A stretch of 20,381 nucleotides of DNA from JAXHUH01 sp034211175. GTDB taxonomy: Bacteria; Actinomycetota; Acidimicrobiia; Acidimicrobiales; CAIXPF01. The stretch lies in the NCBI GenBank assembly GCA_034211175.1, contig JAXHUH010000025.1, forward strand, positions 1 through 20,381, written 5' to 3'. This document shows positions 1-9,312 of this stretch, piece by piece; within the stretch, counting starts at the first letter, position 1; each line of letters starts with the position of its first letter. A program made the position numbers and the translations under genes. The notes beneath the pieces were generated by a model. It searched no databases and was not told where the DNA came from. It saw only the letters and a program-made list of their open reading frames with translations.

Positions 1-30
1 GCGCAGGATGCCACCGGTGGCATCCTGCGC
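1..30. repeat. Perfect 30-bp palindrome
   Basis: The first 30 bases equal their own reverse complement: arms GCGCAGGATGCCACC and GGTGGCATCCTGCGC meet with no spacer. It may continue to the left of the window. It lies about 110 bp beyond the stop of the ogt-type gene, read along that gene's strand, so it could be a terminator hairpin or a protein-binding palindrome. There is no U-tract on either side. Confidence 0.75.
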
Positions 31-80
31 GGTCCAGTTCGGGATGGGCGGTCCAGTTCGAGTGGGTGGGCCGGTTCGGG
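31..80 (-). repeat. Dispersed repeat with CCAGTTCG / CCGGTTCG cores
   Basis: CCAGTTCG occurs at 33-40 and 53-60, followed by CCGGTTCG at 71-78. The stretch 46-80 aligns, with short gaps and a few mismatches, to the reverse complement of 20257-20288 inside the 62-bp tandem repeat at the other end of the window. The order is the same in both: GGGCG, CCAGTTCG, a GTG-rich spacer, then CCGGTTC. Read from the stop codon of the neighbouring gene, the core appears as CGAACTGG at both sites. No function is known to me. Confidence 0.6.
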
Positions 81-139
81 GCCGGGTGCGCGCAGGGCCG
101 GTTCGGGGCCGGGTGCGCGCAGGGCCGGTTCGGGGCCGG
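68..139. repeat. 27-bp tandem repeat, about 2.7 copies
   Basis: Two identical 27-bp units lie at 68-94 and 95-121, and a third copy, cut to 18 bp, lies at 122-139. Each starts GGGCCGGTTCGGGGCC and ends with a GTGCGCGCA run. The array stops four bases before the stop codon of the alkyltransferase gene (143-145). Each unit carries the CCGGTTCG core of the adjacent repeat, so the array probably grew from that element by slippage. Confidence 0.85.
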
Positions 140-142
140 AGC

Positions 143-724
143 TCAGCCCGGCTGGTCGAACAGGGTGGGTTCGCCGAGGCCGGGGGCGCCCTCGATGATG
201 AGCATGCGGCGCTTGGTGTCGACCCCGCCGTTGGCCGAGAACCCGCCGGGTCGCCCGCCGGCGGCGAGCACCCGGTGGCACGGCACGACGATCGGGAACG
301 GGTTGCGCCCCATCGCTCGGCCGACGGCGCGGGCCGCGCCGGGCGCGCCGGTGAGCCGGGCCAGCTCCCCGTAGGTCGTGGTCGCACCGGGCGGGACCCG
401 ACGGGCCAGCTCGTAGACCCGCCGCTCGAAGTCGCCGACGCCGGCCCAGTCGAGCTCGACGTCGGCCAGGTCGTCGCGCTGGCCCTCCAGCACCGCCGTG
501 ATCCGCCTGATCACCGGCGACACCGACGCCGGCGGGTCGGCGATCACCGCTCCCGGGGCCGAACGTCGCAGGCGGGCCACGGTCGCCGAGTCGGTCCGCT
601 CGGGGAGCTGCACCGCCCGCACCCCCGAGCGCGACCACGCGATACCGACCCGGCCGATGGCGGTCGGGAACAGGCACGCGCCGACGTCGTCGGTACCGTG
701 ACGGAGGTCGGCAGCGGAGGTCAC
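143..724 (-). CDS. ogt: Methylated-DNA--protein-cysteine S-methyltransferase (Ogt/MGMT family)
   Basis: Suicide repair protein that moves the methyl group of O6-methylguanine (and O4-methylthymine) onto its own cysteine. With the GTG start at 724 it is 193 aa, near the usual 160-180 aa. The C-terminal winged-helix part is clear: TTYGELA at 116-122, the recognition helix RAVGRAMGRNP with its arginine finger at 132-142, and the active-site motif PCHRV with acceptor Cys149. The N-terminal half is poorly conserved, as is normal for the family. Another in-frame GTG at 811 would add 29 residues of low-complexity sequence; I prefer 724 because it fits family length, although neither start has a strong ribosome binding site. 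The gene is transcribed away from the two-component system. Ogt versus AdaB-type naming cannot be settled here. Confidence 0.88.
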   Translation of the reverse strand: MTSAADLRHGTDDVGACLFPTAIGRVGIAWSRSGVRAVQLPERTDSATVARLRRSAPGAVIADPPASVSPVIRRITAVLEGQRDDLADVELDWAGVGDFERRVYELARRVPPGATTTYGELARLTGAPGAARAVGRAMGRNPFPIVVPCHRVLAAGGRPGGFSANGGVDTKRRMLIIEGAPGLGEPTLFDQPG

Positions 725-817
725 GGGCCCGTTGCTACCACCCGTCGTGGCGGTCCGGTCGGACGCATGCGGACAGGGTGAGCGGACCGCAACCCATCGT
801 GGCGAGGACACCTTCCC

Positions 818-872
818 GAGAAGAGTTCTCTCAGGAAGCCCTCAGGTACGGCTCAGCGGGTCGCGCGATCAT
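818..872 (+). promoter_or_regulatory. Operator and promoter of the response regulator gene (CTCAG x3, 11-bp step)
   Basis: GAGAAGA lies at 818-824 and CTCAG boxes lie at 830-834, 841-845 and 852-856, exactly 11 bp apart, so all face the same side of the helix. Ten bases after the last box is GATCAT (867-872), a plausible -10 hexamer. The start site would then fall at about 879, the ATG itself, which has no Shine-Dalgarno sequence, so a leaderless mRNA is likely. OmpR/PhoP-class regulators bind direct repeats with about this spacing, so autoregulation is inferred. The same block recurs at 9219-9273. Confidence 0.65.
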
Positions 873-878
873 CGATGG

Positions 879-1541
879 ATGGCCCTGACCGTGCTGCTCG
901 TCGAGGATGAGGATCGCATCGCGTCCTTCATCCGGCGCGGTCTGGAGGCCGAGGGCTACCGCGTCATGACCGCGAGCGACGGCGAGAGCGGCCTCACGAT
1001 GGGCAGCTCCCCGAGCGTCGACCTCATCGTCCTCGACCTCATGCTGCCGGCCATGAGCGGCGAGGACGTGCTCGTCGGGCTCCGGTCGCGGCGGCCGGAC
1101 GTGCCGATCATCGTGCTCACCGCCAAGCACACCGTGCCCGACCGGGTCGCCAACCTGAACGCCGGCGCCGACGACTACGTCACCAAGCCGTTCAGCTTCT
1201 CCGAGCTCCTCGCGCGGGTCCGTGCCCGCCTGCGCCCCCGCAGCCAGGCCGATGCGACCACGCTCGTCGTCGGCGACGTGACCCTCGACCTGCTCTCCCG
1301 CCGGGCCACGATCGACGGCCGGGAGGCCTCGCTCACGACCCGCGAGTTCACCCTCCTCGACGCGTTCATGCGCCACGCCGGCCAGGTCCTGTCCGAGACC
1401 CAGCTGCTCGACCTGGTGTGGGGCTATGACTTCGACCCCGAGTCGAACGTCGTCGAGGTCTACGTCGGCTACCTGCGCAAGAAGCTGCGCCCCGACGTCA
1501 TCGAGACCATCCGCGGCGCCGGCTACCGGTTCCGGGGCTGA
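879..1541 (+). CDS. OmpR/PhoB-family response regulator
   Basis: Cytoplasmic DNA-binding regulator of 220 aa. Receiver domain at about 3-118: acidic pocket E9/D10, phospho-acceptor D53 in VLDLMLP, T81 and K103 in VTKPF. Winged-helix effector domain at about 128-220, with LTTREFTLLD, ETQLLDLVWGYDFDPESN, VYVGYLRKKL and IRGAGYRF, typical of the MprA/CutR/PrrA-like actinobacterial group. The ATG at 879 opens the receiver domain directly; an earlier in-frame start at 732 would add unrelated residues antisense to ogt. No Shine-Dalgarno precedes it. The sensor kinase starts 5 bp after its stop, so the two are co-transcribed. The CTCAG repeat just upstream suggests that it binds its own promoter. Its link to the Mrp operon is inferred from position. 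Confidence 0.95.
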   Translation: MALTVLLVEDEDRIASFIRRGLEAEGYRVMTASDGESGLTMGSSPSVDLIVLDLMLPAMSGEDVLVGLRSRRPDVPIIVLTAKHTVPDRVANLNAGADDYVTKPFSFSELLARVRARLRPRSQADATTLVVGDVTLDLLSRRATIDGREASLTTREFTLLDAFMRHAGQVLSETQLLDLVWGYDFDPESNVVEVYVGYLRKKLRPDVIETIRGAGYRFRG

Positions 1542-1546
1542 CCGGC

Positions 1547-3064
1547 GTGCGCTCGCTCCAGGTCCGCCTCCCGGTCCTCGCCGTCGCCACCGTGGCCGTC
1601 AGCCTCGTGCTGTCCGCGCTGCTGGTGTTCGAGGTGCTGCTGCTCTCCGGTGAGCGCCGCCTCGACGACCACCTCGACCAGGAGGCCCGCCGGGTCCGCG
1701 ACTGGCTGGTCCGCACGGCACCCGGCGCGCTGGGCACGACCGACGACCCGCCCGACGTCGCCGACCTCGCCGACGCGGCCGAGCAGTACCTGGCCGTCCA
1801 CGACCGCAGCGACACCCACATGACCGTGTTCCGCATCGGCGACCGGCTGCTGTCGACGAGCGACGCGCCGTCGTCGCTCGAGGTCCTGCGCGACGAGGGT
1901 GCACTGCCCGCGCCCCGCACCCTCGAGGACGACACGGTCGCAACGGTCGAGGGCGACGTGCGGGTCCACCCGGTCGCGCTGCGCAGCTCAGCCGACGTCG
2001 AGACCGGCGCGTTCGTGCTCGGCTCGCTCGACGTCGTGCGCGGCGACGCGTTCGACGCACTGCGCCAGCTCCTGCTCACGGCGGGCATCGGCCTGGTCGT
2101 CGCGGGCGGCCTCCTGGCCCTGGCCCTGCGACGGGCGCTGCGACCGCTGCAGGAGCTGGCCACCGCGGCCAAGACCGCCAACATCGAGCAGCTCGGCCAA
2201 CGGGTCGAGCTGCGCAACGAGGGCGACGAGGTCAGCGTCCTCGCCAACGAGTTCAACCGGATGCTCGACCGACTGGAGCGCTCCGTGGCCGACCAGCAGG
2301 CGTTCATGGCCACCGTCTCCCACGAGCTGCGCACGCCGATCACCATCGCCCGCGGCCACCTCGAGGTGCTCCGCTCGGCGCGCGACACCCTCGACGAGGA
2401 GGCGGTCGACGAGACCGTCGCGCTCGTCCGCGACGAGCTGCTGCGGATGCAGCGCCTCGTCGAGGACCTGCTCATCCTCACCGGGGCCGACGCCCCCGAC
2501 TTCGTCGTCGCCCGCCAGACCAGCCTCCGTGAGTTCTTCGACGAGCTCCACCTGCGGGTCGCGGGGCTGGGGATCCCCCACGTCGTGTTCGAGCCCGTCC
2601 CCGACACGACCTTCTGCGCCGACGGCGACCGGCTGGCGCAGGCGCTGCTCAACCTGATCACCAACGCCCACGTCCACAGCTCCGGCCTGGCCCGCATCGA
2701 GGTCGGCGCCGACGTGGACGACGACGAGTCCCTGCGCCTCCACGTCGTCGACGACGGCCCGGGCATCGACCGCTCCGTGCAGGACCGCCTGTTCGAGCCG
2801 TTCGCCCGCTCCGACAGCGCCACCCGGTCCACCGGCCTCGGCCTGTCGGTCGTGCGGGCCGTCATCGACGCCCACGGCGGTGAGGTCCAGGTCGTGTCCG
2901 GCCCGAACGGCACGTCCGTGACCCTCGTCCTCCACCCCCGCACCGAAGCCGACCCCGCCGAGACCGTCGGGGGCGACGAGCCCGCACCCGCGGACCTGCT
3001 CCCCCGCACCGATCCCGCCCACGACCAGCCGGTCCCCCCGCGCGCCTCGGCGCGCCACGGCTGA
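1547..3064 (+). CDS. HAMP-containing membrane sensor histidine kinase
   Basis: Sensor partner of the preceding regulator, 505 aa, GTG start. TM1 at about 8-33; extracytoplasmic sensing region at about 34-172; TM2 at about 175-196; HAMP at about 197-247; HisKA with phospho-accepting H259 in SHELRTP; HATPase_c at about 350-465 with N-box N369/N373, G1 box DDGPGID (402-408) and GLGLS (430-434). The extracytoplasmic part is rich in Asp and Glu and has no family I recognise. After the ATPase domain comes a Pro/Asp-rich tail of about 40 aa (466-505), probably disordered. mrpA starts 10 bp after its stop, so kinase and antiporter are very likely on one mRNA; a role in sensing pH, Na+ or envelope stress is inferred from that arrangement only. 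Confidence 0.94.
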   Translation: MRSLQVRLPVLAVATVAVSLVLSALLVFEVLLLSGERRLDDHLDQEARRVRDWLVRTAPGALGTTDDPPDVADLADAAEQYLAVHDRSDTHMTVFRIGDRLLSTSDAPSSLEVLRDEGALPAPRTLEDDTVATVEGDVRVHPVALRSSADVETGAFVLGSLDVVRGDAFDALRQLLLTAGIGLVVAGGLLALALRRALRPLQELATAAKTANIEQLGQRVELRNEGDEVSVLANEFNRMLDRLERSVADQQAFMATVSHELRTPITIARGHLEVLRSARDTLDEEAVDETVALVRDELLRMQRLVEDLLILTGADAPDFVVARQTSLREFFDELHLRVAGLGIPHVVFEPVPDTTFCADGDRLAQALLNLITNAHVHSSGLARIEVGADVDDDESLRLHVVDDGPGIDRSVQDRLFEPFARSDSATRSTGLGLSVVRAVIDAHGGEVQVVSGPNGTSVTLVLHPRTEADPAETVGGDEPAPADLLPRTDPAHDQPVPPRASARHG

Positions 3065-3074
3065 CCCCCCAACG

Positions 3075-5381
3075 ATGCTGCTGCTCCTCCTCGTCCACGT
3101 CGTCGTCGCCGCCGCCGCGTCACCGCTGCACCGGCGCCTCGGCACCCGCGTCTTCTGGTTCTGCGCGCTCGCGCCCGGCGCCGCCGTCGTCTGGCTGGTG
3201 ATGAACGCCGGCGAGCTCCTCGACGACGGTGCGATCACCCGCACCGTCGAGTGGGTGCCCGAGCTCGGTCTCGAGATGACGTTCCGCGCCGACGCCTTCA
3301 GCTGGCTGATGGTGGTGCTCATCGCCGGGATCGGCATCGGCGTGTTCGCCTACTCGACGAGCTACTTCCACGCCCGGCCCGATCTCGGGCGGTTCGCAGC
3401 CGTGCTCACGGTCTTCGCCGGCGCCATGCTCGGGCTGGTCCTCGCCGACAACCTGCTGCTCCTCTACGTGTTCTGGGAGCTCACGTCGGTCACGTCGTAC
3501 CTGCTCGTCGGCTTCGACGACCGTGACGGCTCGGCCCGGGCCGCGGCCCGTCAGGCGCTGCTGATCACCGCGGGCGGCGGGCTGGCGATGCTGGCCGGGT
3601 TCGTGCTGATCGGCCAGTCCGCCGGCACGTACTCGATCAGCCAGATCGCCGCCGACCCTCCGAGCGACACCTCGACCGCGGTCGGCCTGGTGCTCGTCCT
3701 GATCGGAGCGTTCGCCAAGTCGGCCCAGATGCCGCTCCACGCCTGGCTGCCGGGGGCGATGGCCGCCCCGACGCCGGTCAGCGCCTACCTGCACTCGGCG
3801 ACGATGGTGAAGGCCGGTGTCTACCTCATCGCACGCCTGGCGCCGATCTTCGCGGCGTCGATCACCGTGTGGCGGCCCACCGTCGAGATCGTCGGCGCGA
3901 CGACGCTGATCCTCGCCGGGTGGAAGGCGCTGCGCCAGACCGACCTCAAGCTGCTCCTGGCCTACGGCACCGTCAGCCAGCTCGGCATGTTGGTCCTCGT
4001 CCTCGGCGTCGGCGAGCCCGAGCTCGTCACCGCCGGCGTCGCGCTCCTCGTCGCCCACGCGCTGTTCAAGGCGTCGCTTTTCCTGGTCGTCGGCGCGGTC
4101 GACCACGAGGCCGGCTCCCGCGACATCCGTGAGCTTTCCGGGCTGCGGCGGGCCATGCCCGTCACCTTCGGCCTCGCCGTCGTCGCCGTGGCGTCCATGG
4201 CCGGTGTCGTGCCCCTCGCCGGCTTCGTCGCCAAGGAGAAGGCGCTCGACGCCCTCCTCCACACGAGCGTGACCGGGGGTGCGTTCCTGGTCACCGCGTT
4301 CGTGGTCGGCGCGGCGTTCACGTTCGCCTACGGCGCCCGCTTCCTGTGGGGCGCGTTCGGCGACCGGCCCGACGCGGCGCACGCCGCGACCGCGAAGGTC
4401 CACGACCCGCCCGCGGCGATGCTGGCGCCGCCGGTCGTGCTGGTCGCCCTCACGATCCTCGGCGGCCTGTTCGCCGGGATGTACACGTCGGTGGTCGAGC
4501 CCGCGGCGACGGCCCTCGATCCCGAGTCCGACGGCATCTCGCTCGTGCTGTGGCCCGGCTTCCACACCGCGCTCTACCTCTCGCTCGTCTCCATCGCCGC
4601 CGGCGTTGCGCTGTTCGCCGTCCGCACGCCGTTCGAGCGGTTCCAGAACCGGATCGCCGTCGGGCCCTCACCCGCCGTCGTGTTCGAGCAGATCGTCCGG
4701 GGCATGACCCGCACCGCCGGGCGCATCACGGCGATCGTCCAGAACGGGTCGCTGCCCGTCTACCTGGCGGTCATCCTGCTCACGCTGGTCCTCGCGCCGA
4801 CCGTCGCCCTCGGGTCCTCGATCGACCTGTCGACCGACACGCCGTGGGCCGAGTCGCTGCTCCAGACGGTCGTGTGCGCCTTCGTGATCATCGGCTCGGT
4901 GGCCGTCGCCCGGATCCGCCGCCGCTTCGCCGCGGTGCTCGCCCTCGGCGCCACCGGGTTCGCGGTCGCCGTGCTGTTCGTCATCCAGGGCGCCCCCGAC
5001 CTGGCGCTCACCCAGCTCCTCATCGAGACGCTGACCCTCGTGGTGCTGGTGCTCGTGTTCCGCCAGCTGCCGGAGCGGTTCCCCGCCGTCCCGTGGCGCC
5101 TCGGCCGCGGGCTGCGCCTGCTGGTCGCCGCCGGCGTCGGCGTCTTCGTCACGGTCATGGCCATGACGGCGGCCACCGCCCGCCGGGCGCCACCGGTGTC
5201 GAACGCCCACCTCGAACAGGCGTACCCCGAGGGCGGCGGCGAGAACGTCGTCAACGTCATCCTCACCGACTTCCGGGCCCTCGACACGCTCGGCGAGGTC
5301 GCGGTCATCGCGGTCGCCGCGGTCGGCATCGCCAGCCTCGTCGGGGCCGGGTCACGCATCGCGCGGGAGGTCCACTCATGA
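3075..5381 (+). CDS. mrpA: Na+/H+ antiporter subunit A (Mrp/Mnh)
   Basis: Largest subunit of the multi-subunit cation/proton antiporter, 768 aa, close to the roughly 800 aa of the family. It is an integral membrane protein related to complex I NuoL. It has the NuoL-type N-terminal part and the antiporter core at about 100-420, including E135 in FWELTS, K215 in FAKSAQMPLHAWLPGAM, K246, and H328 with K332 in AHALFKAS. The C-terminal MrpA/MBH region (about 590-768) has GAPDLALTQLLIETLTL with E651, and VNVILTDFRALDTLGE with E741, hallmarks that separate MrpA from NuoL. The ATG at 3075 begins a hydrophobic helix. It is the first gene of a seven-gene operon, 10 bp after the kinase. Some organisms fuse mrpA and mrpB; here they are separate with a 4-base overlap. 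Confidence 0.97.
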   Translation: MLLLLLVHVVVAAAASPLHRRLGTRVFWFCALAPGAAVVWLVMNAGELLDDGAITRTVEWVPELGLEMTFRADAFSWLMVVLIAGIGIGVFAYSTSYFHARPDLGRFAAVLTVFAGAMLGLVLADNLLLLYVFWELTSVTSYLLVGFDDRDGSARAAARQALLITAGGGLAMLAGFVLIGQSAGTYSISQIAADPPSDTSTAVGLVLVLIGAFAKSAQMPLHAWLPGAMAAPTPVSAYLHSATMVKAGVYLIARLAPIFAASITVWRPTVEIVGATTLILAGWKALRQTDLKLLLAYGTVSQLGMLVLVLGVGEPELVTAGVALLVAHALFKASLFLVVGAVDHEAGSRDIRELSGLRRAMPVTFGLAVVAVASMAGVVPLAGFVAKEKALDALLHTSVTGGAFLVTAFVVGAAFTFAYGARFLWGAFGDRPDAAHAATAKVHDPPAAMLAPPVVLVALTILGGLFAGMYTSVVEPAATALDPESDGISLVLWPGFHTALYLSLVSIAAGVALFAVRTPFERFQNRIAVGPSPAVVFEQIVRGMTRTAGRITAIVQNGSLPVYLAVILLTLVLAPTVALGSSIDLSTDTPWAESLLQTVVCAFVIIGSVAVARIRRRFAAVLALGATGFAVAVLFVIQGAPDLALTQLLIETLTLVVLVLVFRQLPERFPAVPWRLGRGLRLLVAAGVGVFVTVMAMTAATARRAPPVSNAHLEQAYPEGGGENVVNVILTDFRALDTLGEVAVIAVAAVGIASLVGAGSRIAREVHS

Positions 5382-6037
5382 GCCGCCACGGATCACTGAT
5401 CCTCCACGTCGGCAACGCCGCCGTCTTCCCGCTCGCGCTGGTCTTCTCGGTGTTCCTGCTGTTCGCGGGGCACAACGCGCCCGGCGGCGGGTTCGTCGGC
5501 GGTCTCGTCGCCGGCGCCGCCGTCACCCTCCGCTACGCCGACGGTGGTGCCGACGCGGTGCGGCGCACCGTGCGGGTCCCGCCCGAGGTGCTGCTCGGCG
5601 TCGGCCTCGCCATCGCCGGGACCGTCGGCGCCGCCGGCCTGCTCGGCGGTGAGTTGTTCGAGAGCGGCAAGCTCGAGGTCGACGTCGCGGTGCTCGGCAC
5701 GGTCAAGGCGACCTCGGCGCTGCCGTTCGACATCGGCGTGTTCCTCACCGTCGTCGGGGTGGTCGTCGCCGCCCTCGAGACGCTCGGCGCCTCCGCCGAC
5801 CGCGACGCCCACACCGACCCCCACGCCCCCGACCCCTTCAACGACACCCCCGGTGCCGACCCCGAATCGAGTGACCCCGAGGTGACCGACCCCCAGATGA
5901 CGACTGCCGACGCAACCGACGAGACGAGCGGGCGGGCCGAGGACGACGAGCACGGCACGACACCCGTGCACGCCGGCCACCACCCGAACGGGCCGGCCCC
6001 GCACGGACCGACGCCGAACGGGGAGCACCGGTCATGA
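5378..6037 (+). CDS. mrpB: Na+/H+ antiporter subunit B (Mrp/Mnh)
   Basis: Membrane subunit of the Mrp complex, 219 aa. The family domain covers about 1-136, with helices near 12-32, 37-53, 70-92 and 117-136, the HNAPGGGFVGGLV signature at 32-44 and LPFDIGVFLTVVG at 116-128. A ribosome site GGGAGG lies 7 bases before the ATG, which overlaps the mrpA stop as ATGA. Residues about 138-219 form a tail rich in Asp, Pro, His and Thr that is not part of the normal subunit (usually about 140 aa); it is probably cytoplasmic and disordered. Several His residues near the end (HAGHHP, PHGP) could bind metal, but this is speculative. Confidence 0.95.
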   Translation: MSRHGSLILHVGNAAVFPLALVFSVFLLFAGHNAPGGGFVGGLVAGAAVTLRYADGGADAVRRTVRVPPEVLLGVGLAIAGTVGAAGLLGGELFESGKLEVDVAVLGTVKATSALPFDIGVFLTVVGVVVAALETLGASADRDAHTDPHAPDPFNDTPGADPESSDPEVTDPQMTTADATDETSGRAEDDEHGTTPVHAGHHPNGPAPHGPTPNGEHRS

Positions 6038-6461
6038 TCCCCGTCCTCGCCATCACCGTCGGTGCGCTCTTCGCGGTCGGCACCTACCTGCTCCTCCAGC
6101 GGGTGCTCAGCCGCATCCTCCTCGGCTTCGCGCTGATGTCCCACGGGGCCAACCTGCTGCTCCTCGCGGCCGGTGGCCGCGCCGGTGAACCGCCGTTCAC
6201 CGACGGGTCGCAGACCGAGGGCTTCGCCGACCCGCTGCCCCAGGCCATGGCGCTCACCGCCATCGTCATCGGGTTCGGCGTGTTCGGCTTCCTCGCCGCG
6301 CTCGCCTACCGGAGCTGGCTGCTCACCCGGGACGACGAGGTCGAGGACGACCTCGAGGACCGCCGCATCGCCAGCCTGGCCGACGACGACCCGGACAACG
6401 ACATCCTCGACCCCGAGGTCGACATCGACCCCGACGCCGAGCTCGCGGGCAGGTCTGGCCG

Positions 6462-6465
<4 letters not shown>
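6034..6465 (+). CDS. mrpC: Na+/H+ antiporter subunit C (Mrp/Mnh, NuoK-like)
   Basis: Small NuoK-like membrane subunit, 143 aa, with three predicted helices at about 2-22, 28-47 and 71-95. The family motif DPLPQAMALTAIVIGFG at 66-82 and the SHGANLLLL helix are clear. From about residue 99 the protein ends in a strongly acidic tail (DDEVEDDLEDRR, DDDPDNDILD, DIDPDAEL) of about 45 aa, longer than in well-studied MrpC proteins of roughly 110-115 aa. The start overlaps the mrpB stop by 4 bases. It works with MrpA and MrpD in the proton and sodium path of the complex. Confidence 0.95.
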
Positions 6466-7972
<1,507 letters not shown>

Positions 7973-7976
<4 letters not shown>

Positions 7977-8539
7977 GCACATTCGCACTCCTGCGCTCCC
8001 GCCTCCCGATGCTGATCGTGATGGTCCTCGCGTGGATCGCCCTGTGGGGCGACCTGAGCGTGGCCAACCTGTTGAGCGGCACGCTCCTCGCGGTCGCCAT
8101 CGTCGTGGCGTTCTCCGATCGTCAGGCCCGGCCCCGCCGGGGCACGATCCGGCCCGTCGCCACCGTGCGGTTCGGGCTCTGGTTCCTCGGCGCCCTGATC
8201 CGGTCGAGCGTGCTGCTCGCCTGGGAGGTCCTCACCCCCCGCAACCGCATCGCCGAGGGCATCATCGCCGTGCCCGTCCGGGGCATCTCCGACGAGCTCA
8301 CCGTGCTCGTCGCCAACGTCGTGTCGCTCATCCCCGGCACCGTCACGCTCGAGGCCCGCAGCGGCGAGCGGCTCATCTACGTGCACGTGCTCCACCTCCA
8401 CGACGTCGGAGAGGTCCACGAGGAGGTGCTCCACATCGAGGAGCTGGCAACCCGGGCGTTCGGGTCGAGCACCAGCGTCGAGCAACTGGACGACCCCGCC
8501 ACGTCCGACAAGATCGGCGAGCCCCAGGAGGTCCGATGA
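7973..8539 (+). CDS. mrpE: Na+/H+ antiporter subunit E (Mrp/Mnh)
   Basis: 188-aa membrane subunit with a GTG start inside a GTGA overlap with the mrpD stop. Two or three helices fill about 11-48 and 65-86. The family motifs ANVVSLIPGTVTLE (114-127) and YVHVLHLHD (136-144) lie in the C-terminal soluble part. The length fits the 160-190 aa family range. The open frame continues far upstream antisense and out of phase to mrpC and mrpD; that part is not coding, because the family N-terminus begins at this GTG. MrpE supports assembly and activity of the complex rather than carrying the main ion path. Confidence 0.92.
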
Positions 8540-8796
8540 GCGTCGTGTCCACCATCGCCTACGGGGGCCTGGCCGTCGCCGGCCTCCTCGCGCTCGCCCG
8601 CGTCCTGCGCGGCGGAACGCTGGCCGACCGGGTCGTCGGGCTCGACACCGCGGCCCTGGCCGTCGTCGCCGGCCTGGCGGTCAACGCCGCGGCGTCGGGT
8701 GACGGCATCTTCCTCGACGTGCTCGTCGTGATGGCCCTGCTCGGGTTCGTCGGCACGATGTTCGTGGCCCGCTTCATCGAGGAGCGCGGCGGATGA
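8536..8796 (+). CDS. mrpF: Na+/H+ antiporter subunit F (Mrp/Mnh)
   Basis: 86-aa subunit with three helices (about 5-23, 36-54, 58-79). GGTLADRVVGLDT at 26-38 is the family signature, containing the conserved Asp residues D31 and D37. A ribosome site AGGAG at 8526-8530 (CAGGAGG read through 8531) sits just before the ATG, which overlaps the mrpE stop by 4 bases. Length and motif match known MrpF proteins of about 90 aa. Confidence 0.95.
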   Translation: MSVVSTIAYGGLAVAGLLALARVLRGGTLADRVVGLDTAALAVVAGLAVNAAASGDGIFLDVLVVMALLGFVGTMFVARFIEERGG

Positions 8797-9263
8797 GCAT
8801 CACCGACGTCCTCGCCTCCGTCGCGATCCTCACCGGTGTCGCCCTCTTCGTCATCGCCAGCATCGGGCTCCATCGCTTCGACGACGTCTACGCCCGCATG
8901 CACGTCGCCACCAAGCCGTCGACACTCGGCCTGCTCCTCGTCCTGCTCGGCGCCGGCCTGCGGGTCCAGTCCGGCGGCGACATCGCCAAGCTGGCGCTCG
9001 TCGCTGCGCTCCAGCTGATCACCGCGCCGATGGCGGCCCACATCATCGGCCGGGCGGCCCACCGGGCGAAGGTGCCGATGAGCCACACGATGGTCACCGA
9101 CGACCTCGCGGCGGCCGGCGACTGGCCCGAAGCCGCCGGCGCATACGGCCCCGGCACCGACGACGTCGAACCGGGCGCGTCCGGGCCGAACACCGACGAC
9201 GGGACCGACGATCCCGATGAGAAGAACGGTCTCAGGTCGGGCTCAGCGGGCTCTCAGGAATGA
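8793..9263 (+). CDS. mrpG: Na+/H+ antiporter subunit G (Mrp/Mnh)
   Basis: 156-aa last subunit of the antiporter. Three helices lie in the first 90 residues, and the signature IGLHRFDDVYARMHVATKPS (24-43) and QLITAPMAAHIIGRAAHRAK (74-93) are typical of MnhG. From about residue 103 to 156 there is an acidic, Gly-rich tail (GTDDVEPG, DDGTDDPDEKNG) that the core family (about 110-120 aa) lacks. The last 45 bases of the gene overlap the GAGAAGA/CTCAG operator of the next gene, so part of the tail (EKNGLRSGSAGSQE) is encoded by regulatory DNA. Confidence 0.95.
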   Translation: MSITDVLASVAILTGVALFVIASIGLHRFDDVYARMHVATKPSTLGLLLVLLGAGLRVQSGGDIAKLALVAALQLITAPMAAHIIGRAAHRAKVPMSHTMVTDDLAAAGDWPEAAGAYGPGTDDVEPGASGPNTDDGTDDPDEKNGLRSGSAGSQE

Positions 9264-9273
9264 GCCCTAGCCT
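9219..9273 (+). promoter_or_regulatory. Second copy of the CTCAG operator and promoter, upstream of the membrane protein gene
   Basis: GAGAAGA is at 9219-9225 and CTCAG boxes are at 9231-9235, 9242-9246 and 9253-9257, again exactly 11 bp apart. TAGCCT (9268-9273), a good actinobacterial -10, follows the last box by 10 bases. Every spacing matches the block at 818-872, and the first two boxes share CTCAGGT, then GGCTCAGCGGG. Transcription would start near 9280, giving a short leader with an AAGGGAG ribosome site. The response regulator at 879-1541 is the likely ligand, acting over the -35 position as an activator. Most of the block lies in the mrpG coding end. Confidence 0.65.
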
Positions 9274-9312
9274 CCGCGCCCGATCCGCCGCCCGGGAAGG
9301 GAGATGAGGGCG

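Noticed and set aside
725..811. Longer start of the ogt-type gene at GTG 811
   Set aside because: Would add 29 residues unlike any family member and make the protein longer than usual; kept only as an alternative.
1498..3123. Long minus-strand open frame opposite the sensor kinase (541 codons), and another at 1988-3337
   Set aside because: Shadows of GC-rich coding DNA: Arg/Ser/Thr-rich or Gly/Asp/Val-rich translations with no domain, while the plus strand encodes an intact kinase with every motif.
4346..5377. N-terminal extension of the frame that contains mrpB
   Set aside because: Arg/Pro-rich translation out of frame with mrpA; the MrpB family starts at 5378 with a good ribosome site.
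9253..9300. CTCAGG-N-ATGAGCCCTAG as a hairpin terminator for mrp
   Set aside because: Only a short imperfect dyad, and it overlaps the inferred operator and -10; a promoter role explains the bases better.
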